Part shown: positions 43,103 to 50,866 of the stretch, one piece after another
Layout: the number at the start of each line of letters is the position of its first letter
Numbering within the stretch: the stretch's first letter is position 1
DNA from: Thalassocella blandensis
GTDB lineage: Bacteria; Pseudomonadota; Gammaproteobacteria; Pseudomonadales; Cellvibrionaceae
Reading direction: 5' to 3'
Assembly: GCA_902141825.1 (NCBI GenBank)
Contig: CABFPG010000015.1
Span: 20,405 to 84,404 of the forward strand
DNA length: 64,000 bases
The notes under the pieces: generated by a model
Told to the model about the DNA's origin: nothing
Databases searched by the model: none
The model's input: the letters and a program-made list of their open reading frames with translations, nothing else
Program-made: the position numbers and the translations under genes

Positions 43103-45427
43103 ATGTATCCGAAACTACTACTTCGTTTCACCCTGATTTTGACGCTTCTGTCGGCAGCGTCATTCTGTTTTTCACAAACGTTTACCCATCCATTTTCTGA
43201 ACTGGCAGACCCTAATATCGTTTACCACAATGGCTGGTACTACTACATGGGAACTGCTGGGAACGGGGTTAAAATGCGACGCGCTCAAACCCTTGAAGGT
43301 TTAAAATCTGCCCCATTAAAGATGGTGTTTTCAGGCGTTAATGGCGGACCTTGTTGCGCCTATTGGGCTCCTGAATTACATCGTATCAACAATAAGTGGT
43401 ACATATATTTCACCGCCAACGATCAAGGACCTATCACCGGGCAAAGAATGTGGGTAGCTGAAAACAGCGCCGATAACCCTATGGAGGGTAGCTGGGTAAG
43501 TCGCGGTAGACTGTACGATACCGCTAACGATTTCTGGGCGATTGATGGCACGGTTTTTCAGTTGAACGGCCAGCTTTACTATGTTTATTCCGGTGTGGCA
43601 GCGCCACAGGATGGCGATAAACCACAACGAATATATATCACGCGTATGAGCAATCCCTGGACAATATCGGGGCAGCGCGTGCACCTCACTAGCCCCTGGT
43701 TTTCATTTGAAACGGACGGGCTTGTCAATGAAGGACCTGCCGTTTTACATCGCAATGGTAAAGTATTCCTAACCTATTCCGGCAGTGGTTGCTGGACACC
43801 AAATTACGCTATCGGCATGTTATGGATGGATGAGTGGGAAGATCCAATGAATAGTGGCTCTTGGGAAAAACTCGATCACGCTGTATTTTCTAAGCATCCT
43901 GAGCGCAATGTTTATGGTCCTGGTCATCATTCTTTTTTTATGTCTCCTGACGGCAGTGAGGTGTGGATGACTTATCATGCAACGGCCAAAGCAGGTGGCG
44001 CATGTGATGCGAGTCGACTGGCACATGCTAAAAAGATAGATTTTGACGCGAACGGTTTTCCTGTTTTTGGAATTCCCTGGATGATGGGCTGGCAACATGA
44101 AGCACCTTCTGGAGAGCGTGCAGTTTCCTTCAATAAGACGTTGGTGAACGGGGTTTATAAAATAAAACCGTTAAGCACTACTAATAAAGTATTGGATGTT
44201 GCCGGTTGCTCGGTAGACATGGGGGCTAATGTTCACCAATGGACAGATAGTGGGGCAGATTGCCAAAAGTGGTTGATTACAGCTACTGAGGATGGACACT
44301 ACTGGATAGGTTCAGTGAAGGGGGGCATGACTCTCGAAGTCGAAGGTTGCTCCACTGATAACGCAGCAAATGTTCGCATGTGGGGCCCAAATGGTGCAGG
44401 CTGTCAAAAATGGGATATCAAGAAAAATGACGATGGCAGTTTTCGTATTATCAACAGTCATGGCGGCAAAGCCTTAGACCTTCAGTTTGGAGGCGATAAT
44501 AACGGCGCTAACTTGCAGACCTACGAATATCTAGGAAATCCACAGCAAAACTTTGAACTTACACTACTTGATATGGGCCCACGCATTGCAAATGGGACCT
44601 ATGAAATTGTTAATAAAAATTCCAACATGGCTTTAGATCTGACTAACTGTAGTCAGGACAATGGGGCTAATATTATTCAATATCACCGTTTAAATAATGA
44701 CTGTCAGAAATTTGAAATAACAGAAAATGGTCATGGGTTTTATCGTATCTTAGCCGCGGCAAGCGCTAAATCTTTGGATGCCAGTGGCTGTGCTACGACG
44801 CCAGGCACTAACGTTCAACAATGGGAACACCAGAATAACGACTGTCAAAGCTGGCATATTCGTCACGTTAAAAATGGATGGTACACAATAATCTCCAAGG
44901 CCAGTGGACTTGCTTTGGATGTTGGCGGATGTTCTACTGAAGCTGCAGCGAACGTGCATCTTTGGAATAACCTGCAAAACGACTGTCAACTGTGGAAGTT
45001 TGAGGCAAAGCGCCCCGGTGGTAATGGTGGCAACAATGACGGGTTCGAATTTTATAAAGAAGCGGAAGACTTTTTTTCTTCGTCAGCAGTGCAAACTGAA
45101 GCGACCACAGATGCTGGTGGCGGCCTGAATGTCGGCTGGATAGATAATGCCGACTGGATGGCATATGCTGATTTTAATGTGCCGACGTCGGGTGACTATG
45201 TGATTGAATATCGTGTAGCAACGCCAATTAATGGAGGAAGAATTTCCCTGGACTTAAATGCGGGTGCAATTCAAGTAAGTACTGTAGATGTACCTAATAC
45301 AGGTGGATGGCAAAATTGGCAAACCGTTAGTGCTACGGTATATTTTGATGCAGGAAGTTACTCTTTAGGAATTGCCGCACCTGTTGGAGGGTGGAATTTC
45401 AACTGGTTTAGAGTGCGTAGTTTGTAA
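43103..45427 (+). CDS. Secreted GH43 glycoside hydrolase with ricin-type (CBM13) and CBM6 modules
   Basis: About 774 residues from the ATG at 43103, which begins a signal peptide (MYPKLLLRFTLILTLLSAAS). Residues about 26-345 form a GH43 five-blade propeller with the expected acids D36 (ELADPN), D148 (WAIDGTVF) and E210 (VNEGPAVL). Two ricin-type beta-trefoils follow (about 350-640), with repeated QxW-type ends such as ADCQKWLI, NDCQKFEI and NDCQLWKFE. A CBM6 closes the protein (about 655-774, with YKEAEDFF and GWNFNWFRVRSL). It probably removes arabinofuranosyl or xylosyl units from plant or algal polysaccharide. A terminator follows immediately. Confidence 0.93.
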   Translation: MYPKLLLRFTLILTLLSAASFCFSQTFTHPFSELADPNIVYHNGWYYYMGTAGNGVKMRRAQTLEGLKSAPLKMVFSGVNGGPCCAYWAPELHRINNKWYIYFTANDQGPITGQRMWVAENSADNPMEGSWVSRGRLYDTANDFWAIDGTVFQLNGQLYYVYSGVAAPQDGDKPQRIYITRMSNPWTISGQRVHLTSPWFSFETDGLVNEGPAVLHRNGKVFLTYSGSGCWTPNYAIGMLWMDEWEDPMNSGSWEKLDHAVFSKHPERNVYGPGHHSFFMSPDGSEVWMTYHATAKAGGACDASRLAHAKKIDFDANGFPVFGIPWMMGWQHEAPSGERAVSFNKTLVNGVYKIKPLSTTNKVLDVAGCSVDMGANVHQWTDSGADCQKWLITATEDGHYWIGSVKGGMTLEVEGCSTDNAANVRMWGPNGAGCQKWDIKKNDDGSFRIINSHGGKALDLQFGGDNNGANLQTYEYLGNPQQNFELTLLDMGPRIANGTYEIVNKNSNMALDLTNCSQDNGANIIQYHRLNNDCQKFEITENGHGFYRILAAASAKSLDASGCATTPGTNVQQWEHQNNDCQSWHIRHVKNGWYTIISKASGLALDVGGCSTEAAANVHLWNNLQNDCQLWKFEAKRPGGNGGNNDGFEFYKEAEDFFSSSAVQTEATTDAGGGLNVGWIDNADWMAYADFNVPTSGDYVIEYRVATPINGGRISLDLNAGAIQVSTVDVPNTGGWQNWQTVSATVYFDAGSYSLGIAAPVGGWNFNWFRVRSL

Positions 45428-45435
45428 GTAAATAC

Positions 45436-45466
45436 GAAAGAGGAGGTGACGGTTTCCTCCTCTTTC
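45436..45466 (+). terminator. Rho-independent terminator of the GH43 gene
   Basis: GAAAGAGGAGG (45436-45446) pairs perfectly with CCTCCTCTTTC (45456-45466) across a 9-base loop, followed by TTTTCTATTTTTT. It begins 8 bases after the stop. Confidence 0.92.
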
Positions 45467-45620
45467 TTTTCTATTTTTTGCTTGACTTGGCTTTGCAAAT
45501 GACGCTGGTAGCAAGAGGTGTTCAGCGGAATTTCAGTTCATCATTACATCGTTATCTTTAACTATATGTCTTATCATTTTATTCCGTTTATTAATCGCTG
45601 CACAGCACTTAGTTGCCGGC

Positions 45621-46796
45621 TTAATCTTGTCTCGATCTATTTCGCTCCGAGAATTTCTTTACATGGTCAGGCGAGGAGGGGGCATTATTTAAAGTGTTGT
45701 CACTCAAATACTGAAATAGCGAAGGTGATATTCTAGTGAGAGATAACTGTTGATGGTGCGCTTCCCCTTGCTGGTCGATAACCGTTAACCACAAATCCTG
45801 ATCTCGAGAAAATATATCTTCTCGTTTTAGGTGTTCTGATGTCGGTTGATGTTTCTGCTCGTGTTCCTGTTCTTTCATTGGCTTTTTTGCTTGGGTAATT
45901 TTGCTATCTAATGTTTTGTTAGCATCTAATCTTTTTCTATCTTTGTTGTCATTGATTTCTTTCCTTGCTTTCCTTTCAATCCGTTCATCCGCCATAGTGG
46001 TTTTTATATTGTGGTTAGCGGGCTTTATGTCTGAAGAAGCATGTATTATTAGTGACGCACTTTTCGTTGCACCCCGACCATTAAACTGACTTCCTGTATC
46101 ACGCTGTCCGTTAATAGGGCGTCCGTTAATAGCGCGTCCGTTAACAGGGCGCCCCAGCTTGATGCTGATAGATTTAATTTCTTGATTACAAGTTTCGCAG
46201 AAGCGAATTACAAACTCTTTTTGCTGTTGTCCGCGTGAGTTTGGAGTGGGTCCACCCAATTGTTTTTCTGCTATTATATAGCTCCAATGTTTTATGGTCC
46301 CTTGGTATGCGTCTTCACGTTTGAGGGGTTGCACAGGGGCATTTGCCAATGACCAGGTAAAACCACCTAATGGAAACAAGATCACCAATCCTATAAAACC
46401 ATTGGCGCACCAGTGCGTCCATCTCCCATACGACGCGATATGCGCTATTGTATTTGCCGGGACTAACGCAAAAATTTTAATTTCTTTCTCTGCTTTACGT
46501 TTTGGCCGCTTTTTGGTTTCTGTTTTATCTGCGTTAGGCCAATACGTGAGTGTTAACACCATAACTATACCTGCCAGCCCAAGCCAGCCCAACCAGGTGG
46601 TAATGCCTATATCGGCATTCCAGGAAATCATTCCAACCAGTAATGCCAGTGCCAGTGTGCTCCAGGCCAGGATACGAATAACTCGTTGAATTTGAAGGCT
46701 CAAGACCTGTTTCATTAACACCTGACAATGACGTGACATGCTCAGTGCTAACAGCGCAAAGGCGATGAGGCATAGTAAAAATACAATCCCATGCAT
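45621..46796 (-). CDS. DUF3325-type membrane protein with a long charged C-terminal extension
   Basis: A 391-residue protein. The first 100 residues, with three hydrophobic segments (MHGIVFLLCLIAFALLALSM, WSTLALALLVGMISW, GWLGLAGIVMVLTLTY), resemble the small DUF3325 proteins of TonB/PepSY iron clusters, normally only about 100 residues. The extra part has another TM segment (GFIGLVILFPLGGFTWSLA, about 135-152), a CxxC (FCETCNQE) and about 190 very polar Lys/Glu/Asn-rich residues, including NG repeats from a 15-bp tandem DNA repeat. It is the last gene of a PepSY-DUF3649-DUF3325 operon (3 bases after the previous stop). The extension is unlike family members I know. Confidence 0.72.
   Translation of the reverse strand: MHGIVFLLCLIAFALLALSMSRHCQVLMKQVLSLQIQRVIRILAWSTLALALLVGMISWNADIGITTWLGWLGLAGIVMVLTLTYWPNADKTETKKRPKRKAEKEIKIFALVPANTIAHIASYGRWTHWCANGFIGLVILFPLGGFTWSLANAPVQPLKREDAYQGTIKHWSYIIAEKQLGGPTPNSRGQQQKEFVIRFCETCNQEIKSISIKLGRPVNGRAINGRPINGQRDTGSQFNGRGATKSASLIIHASSDIKPANHNIKTTMADERIERKARKEINDNKDRKRLDANKTLDSKITQAKKPMKEQEHEQKHQPTSEHLKREDIFSRDQDLWLTVIDQQGEAHHQQLSLTRISPSLFQYLSDNTLNNAPSSPDHVKKFSERNRSRQD
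46106..46150. repeat. 15-bp in-frame tandem repeat, three copies
   Basis: GTCCGTTAATAGGGC, GTCCGTTAATAGCGC and GTCCGTTAACAGGGC adjoin at 46106-46150. On the coding (minus) strand they add five-residue (R)xxNG repeats to the DUF3325 extension. Confidence 0.85.
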
Positions 46797-46799
46797 AAA

Positions 46800-47222
46800 T
46801 CAGCTTCCTGAAATATATTCGTTAAATGACAATGGCAATAGCCAGGCGTTAAGACCTGCCGTAATAAACAGAGCTAAGATTAATCCACCCCACAGCACGC
46901 TTACTCGACGCACAGAAAAGCAGGCAATAATAATGATGGTGTACAAAGTAAAGCTCAGCATGCTTGAAATAGACACCGCAAGCACCGCGGGCAGGGGAAG
47001 CGATAAGGCTAATAACGTGCTGAAACTTGCGGTCAGAGCATATCCACCAAAGGCAGCAGCAATAACTCGTGCGGCAACCTGCGCGCGATAAAACCAACTG
47101 ACATCACTTTTTTGCCGAATACTTTTTCGTGTGTGATTTTCTTTAAAAGATTTTTTGTCAATGTTTATGTTGGAAGAGTGTTGAATGTTTTTATTGTCGA
47201 TAAATTCTGTGGGATATGTCAT
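46800..47222 (-). CDS. DUF3649-like small membrane protein
   Basis: A 140-residue protein with a polar N-terminus of about 45 residues and three TM segments starting at RVIAAAFGGYALTASFSTLL, as in the DUF3649 family found beside PepSY and TonB-receptor genes for iron uptake. It overlaps the PepSY gene end by 4 bases and is followed after 3 bases by the DUF3325 gene. The biochemical role is unknown; conserved linkage suggests help in iron-siderophore handling at the inner membrane. Confidence 0.8.
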   Translation of the reverse strand: MTYPTEFIDNKNIQHSSNINIDKKSFKENHTRKSIRQKSDVSWFYRAQVAARVIAAAFGGYALTASFSTLLALSLPLPAVLAVSISSMLSFTLYTIIIIACFSVRRVSVLWGGLILALFITAGLNAWLLPLSFNEYISGS

Positions 47223-48835
47223 AAAGTCGCCTCACGCATTTCCATTGCAGGTAAAGCCGTCTTGTTGTTCACCGGCTTTAACCAGATTTTTCTTACTTTT
47301 AAAGTCATTATGACAAAAATAACACCCAGCAGTAACATTGTTAAGTCGAAGCCCGCCAATTGCCAGTCACCTTTGGTTAAGGTCACACCAAGATGCCGTT
47401 CTGTTGTCATCGCATTGAGTACGGGTAGAAAAATAAAAGCCGCAGCGCTCACCCCAAATATTTCGATCCATGCTTTTTTCGGTTGACGAAAACATGCGAA
47501 GAGAAAGATTTCTCCCCACACTAAAAACAATACATGAGCTTCCCACGCAGGACGTTCTGCCATATCTAAAGGTAGCAAGCGGTTCGCCCAGAAGTAGGCT
47601 GCGATCGCTGCAGGCAGCCCCGCAATTGTTGCTAGATTTAATGCTTCCACTAAGCGGAAACCAAAATGGAATTTGCCTTGGTATTGTCTTCTACGTTTTA
47701 CCGTCCAAAGCACCAGCCCTGTACCGATCATGCCGCAGCCTAAAAGACCTGCGAGAAAAAATAACCAGCGTAAACCTGTTCCGGCGAATTTAGCCTCATG
47801 CAAAGCGCGAAAGCTTTCGCTGGTTTTGAGTGCGAGTGGCTTTTCGGGTAAGTCTGCCAGGCGTTCTCCGCTAATTGCATGAAAGCGCATAACCTGTGCT
47901 TCATATGCGCGAACCTGGGTCCCTCGTTGACGCTCGAAAACAATCGCGGGTTCACGTCCCTTTATATGGCGAATAGTCACAGAAGTGATATTCCTTTCTC
48001 CCCATTCAAGGGCGGCTTTCGCTAGCAATGTTTCCAGTGAAACATAGGTATCAGGTCGCGATAGGTAAGTGCTGCCGTTTCGTGTTTCATTTATATATTG
48101 TCGATTGGCGTCCGGCTGTGTACCGTAGAGCGCTGCGATAGGTGCCGGCATATATTGCACCGCGTATATGACGAGACCACTGTAGGTAATCATGAGAAAA
48201 AAGGGCAATGCCATTACACTAATGACATTGTGAGCATCTAGCCAGCTGCGCTGACCTTTTCCGGGGCGAAAGGTGAAAAAGTATTTAAAGATTTTCTTGT
48301 GGGTAATAACACCCGTAATAATCGCCACTAACATCAGCATGGTGCAAATGCCGCTTAACCATACCCCCGTATCTCGATCTACATAATGCAAGACATAGTG
48401 CATTCTGTTCAGAAGACGGCCACCTCCCGTGTCTCGCGCCTCTATTTGAGAGAGTGTCTCGCCGGTTACAGGGTCGAGTGATAATTCGCTGCCTCTGCCG
48501 CGTTGCCCTGGCGATGACGCCTGTCGCCATTCGATTGCAAAGGACTGCCACCCACGATGAGGAGCATGAACCTCATGCGGGAATTGTACGGTCCAACTCA
48601 CAGCATCTGGTGCCTTTGCTTCCAGCTTTGTCAGTCCAAGCGATAACATCGCGCTCTGGCTGGGCAGGGTGACTGTGTTGGTATGTAATGGTAATTCTGG
48701 ACGCATCCAGCGGCTGATTTCATGCATGAAATAGCCTGCAGTACCCGTTACGAATATAAAAAATAACACCCAGCCGACGATAAGACCGGCCCAGGTATGT
48801 AGCCACGCCATACTTTGGCGAAAACCTTCTTTCAT
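47219..48835 (-). CDS. PepSY-associated TM helix protein (large, siderophore-iron linked)
   Basis: A 538-residue inner-membrane protein of the PepSY_TM family. It starts MKEGFRQSMAWLHTWAGLIVGW (here quoted only to show the first TM with its His), then a periplasmic domain (about 40-165), further TMs with paired His (NRMHYVLHY, WLDAHNVISVMALPFF, RALHEAKF), and C-terminal TMs to 538. The conserved His suggest heme- or iron-linked electron transfer; related proteins are thought to reduce ferric siderophores. It heads a minus-strand operon and is divergent from the FecI-like sigma gene across a spacer with a Fur-box-like site. Confidence 0.87.
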   Translation of the reverse strand: MKEGFRQSMAWLHTWAGLIVGWVLFFIFVTGTAGYFMHEISRWMRPELPLHTNTVTLPSQSAMLSLGLTKLEAKAPDAVSWTVQFPHEVHAPHRGWQSFAIEWRQASSPGQRGRGSELSLDPVTGETLSQIEARDTGGGRLLNRMHYVLHYVDRDTGVWLSGICTMLMLVAIITGVITHKKIFKYFFTFRPGKGQRSWLDAHNVISVMALPFFLMITYSGLVIYAVQYMPAPIAALYGTQPDANRQYINETRNGSTYLSRPDTYVSLETLLAKAALEWGERNITSVTIRHIKGREPAIVFERQRGTQVRAYEAQVMRFHAISGERLADLPEKPLALKTSESFRALHEAKFAGTGLRWLFFLAGLLGCGMIGTGLVLWTVKRRRQYQGKFHFGFRLVEALNLATIAGLPAAIAAYFWANRLLPLDMAERPAWEAHVLFLVWGEIFLFACFRQPKKAWIEIFGVSAAAFIFLPVLNAMTTERHLGVTLTKGDWQLAGFDLTMLLLGVIFVIMTLKVRKIWLKPVNNKTALPAMEMREATL

Positions 48836-49132
48836 GGTGATAAACCTCGGAAATACAGGCTGTAGAGCCCACCGTTCGCCGCCCTGACAGGGCAGAGTTA
48901 AGGGGAATTTGCTGTAATGACGTGTGAGCTTAGAAATGGGGCCGTTAATTCGTCTGTTTTTTCACAATTAAGTAATTATCTGTGCCTAAAAGAGAGTTAA
49001 TACCCCATCTAAGCATTGTATCGAGAATAATTATCATTTACAGTGACGCCACTAATTGTGCTTAATTGCCATAGCGGTTGTTATACCTGAGGTGAATATC
49101 CCGCTTTCTGGTGTTTTTGAGGTGGTATATCC
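48836..49132. other. Divergent promoter region of the iron island
   Basis: About 300 bases without a gene between the PepSY operon and the sigma gene. It contains the Fur-box-like site at 49023-49041; nothing else is recognisable. Confidence 0.7.
49023..49041. promoter_or_regulatory. Fur-box-like site
   Basis: GAGAATAATTATCATTTAC agrees with the 19-bp Fur consensus at 14 positions. It lies 92 bases before the sigma-factor start and between two divergent iron-linked operons, as expected for iron-repressed control. Confidence 0.65.
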
Positions 49133-49669
49133 ATGGCTGTAGGACAGTCTCCCGAATCGACCCAAGTGATGACCGGTATGTACAGTGATCATCACGGATG
49201 GCTATTTAACTGGCTTTGCAAAAAGCTCAGTTGTCCAGATCAAGCTGCGGATATGGTGCAGGATACGTTTTGCCGACTTTTTGGGTTTTCAGGACTGCAG
49301 GAAGTACGTGAACCCAGAGCGCTTTTGGTGACAACCGCAACTCGTTTAATCATCGACGCTGCGCGGTCCCGTAAAATTGAAAAGAAGTACCTGGAAACCT
49401 ATGCCTATTATCACGGGGAGCTGATGTCTGCTCCCTCAGCTGAAGAGCTGGCACAGGTTAGCGATACGTTGTTGTTAATCGCTCGTATGCTGGACGGACT
49501 TCCTGTGAACGTTCGCAACGCCTTTCTTATGAATCGCCTGGATGGGATGAAATATGCGGACATCGCTGTTTGCCTTGATGTATCGGCCAGCTCCGTTAAA
49601 AAATATATCGCTAAGGCGATGGTGCATTGCTACCTTGTGTTAGAACAGGATGCTGGTATTCCAGCATGA
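49133..49669 (+). CDS. FecI-like ECF sigma factor
   Basis: A 178-residue sigma-70 family protein with region 2 (WLFNWLCKKLSCPDQAADM, DTFCRLF, about 20-85) and region 4 (LPVNVRNAFLMNRLDG, MKYADIAVCLDVSASSVKKY, about 120-170), and no region 3, as in iron-uptake ECF factors. GAGGTGG precedes the ATG. Its stop overlaps the FecR start (ATGA), and a TonB receptor with a signalling domain follows, so it forms a standard surface-signalling set in which sigma directs transcription of the receptor gene. Confidence 0.93.
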   Translation: MAVGQSPESTQVMTGMYSDHHGWLFNWLCKKLSCPDQAADMVQDTFCRLFGFSGLQEVREPRALLVTTATRLIIDAARSRKIEKKYLETYAYYHGELMSAPSAEELAQVSDTLLLIARMLDGLPVNVRNAFLMNRLDGMKYADIAVCLDVSASSVKKYIAKAMVHCYLVLEQDAGIPA

Positions 49670-50709
49670 AGGAACCCCTTTCAGCAACGAACAACCCCCG
49701 TCAGATCACAACGGCATTAACGCAAGAAGCGCTTGAAGCGGCCGCCGAATGGCATGTCATCTTGCAATCGGAAGATGCAGACGATTCCGATCTTCGAGAG
49801 TTTAAAGTTTGGAGGCAAAATCCAGTTCATGCTCAAGCCTTCCGCGAGCTAGAACGAGTATGGCAAAAGTTTGATGCAGCGGAATCCATACCAGCTAAAC
49901 AAACGTTGAAATCTTTCATGGAAAACGAATCGACCAAGCATTCAGGCAGATCAAAAGCCGCAGTGCTTGGCTGTACTATTTGCATATTGTTAGCCGTGGG
50001 TTTATGTGTACAGCATCATGTTTCTTTTGTGCCTTCAGTGGCTGGGTATCTTTCACCTGCCTGGTTAAGCGCTGAATACAAAACTGCTATTGGAGAGCAA
50101 CAAAAGATTATCCTTAGCGATGGTTCCCGGATGACGCTAAATACGTTCACTGCAGTTGACCTCGCATTCAGTGAATCTCAGCGTCTGATTTATTTGAGAC
50201 AAGGCGAGATTGAAATAGATGTTGCGAAAGATGCAACACGGCCTTTGCGTGTAATCTCACAGCATGGTCGCGCTACGGCTTTGGGTACGCGCTATAGCGT
50301 AAGAGACTTAGGTGATCGCAGCGAAGTAATAGTGACGGAATCAAAAGTGGAGGTGTGCGCAAAACAAGACAAACACTTCAAAGAGTGTCAGCTCACCACA
50401 AAAGGGCAAAGCGCGTCATTAACAACCACTCGAGTTACTTCGCCAAGTGCCATCGATCAGAATTTCGTGTACGACTGGAATCGCCAACAATTAATTGTTG
50501 AAGAACAACCTTTGGTGCGAGTGCTTGATGAATTGGCTCGGTTTCACTCTGGTCTCATTCATCAAGATCAACAAGAGTTAAGCGGCATTTTGGTTTCGGG
50601 CGTCTTCCCAATAACCGACCCCCAAGCAGTGCTGGCTGTACTGGAGGAAAGTCTACCGATAAAAATAACGCGTTATGGGAGCTATTTAACAGTCGTAAAG
50701 CGGCAATAA
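49666..50709 (+). CDS. FecR-like anti-sigma/sigma-regulator
   Basis: About 347 residues from the ATG at 49666, which overlaps the sigma stop; 49627 would lie inside the sigma gene. It has a cytoplasmic N-terminal DUF4880-like domain (EAAAEWHVILQSEDADDSDL), one TM segment (AAVLGCTICILLAVGLCV, about 101-118) and a periplasmic FecR domain (YKTAIGEQQKIILSDGSRM, GEIEIDVAKD, then RVISQHGRATALGTRYSV). It senses receptor occupancy and controls the sigma factor. Confidence 0.93.
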   Translation: MKEPLSATNNPRQITTALTQEALEAAAEWHVILQSEDADDSDLREFKVWRQNPVHAQAFRELERVWQKFDAAESIPAKQTLKSFMENESTKHSGRSKAAVLGCTICILLAVGLCVQHHVSFVPSVAGYLSPAWLSAEYKTAIGEQQKIILSDGSRMTLNTFTAVDLAFSESQRLIYLRQGEIEIDVAKDATRPLRVISQHGRATALGTRYSVRDLGDRSEVIVTESKVEVCAKQDKHFKECQLTTKGQSASLTTTRVTSPSAIDQNFVYDWNRQQLIVEEQPLVRVLDELARFHSGLIHQDQQELSGILVSGVFPITDPQAVLAVLEESLPIKITRYGSYLTVVKRQ

Positions 50710-50725
50710 AAACTGCTTAACAGGC

Positions 50726-50753
50726 GTTGTAGAACCTACAACTTGTGCAAGTT
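50726..50753. promoter_or_regulatory. Overlapping dyads upstream of TonB receptor gene
   Basis: GTTGTAG-AAC-CTACAAC (50726-50742) overlaps AACTTG-TG-CAAGTT (50740-50753), 17 bases after the FecR stop. No T run follows, so regulation or RNA processing is more likely than termination. Confidence 0.35.
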
Positions 50754-50866
50754 CAACCTTAGTAAAATTTTTGATTTATAGAGTGTCCAATATTAATTCT
50801 TATTCGTCATTGATTCTGATTTTCACTATTTATCAGTTAGAAAACGAACTGAATTAAGGAGCATCC

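Noticed and set aside
50726..50753. Terminator between FecR and receptor genes
   Set aside because: Stems are short and no T run follows; the dyads are listed as regulatory instead.
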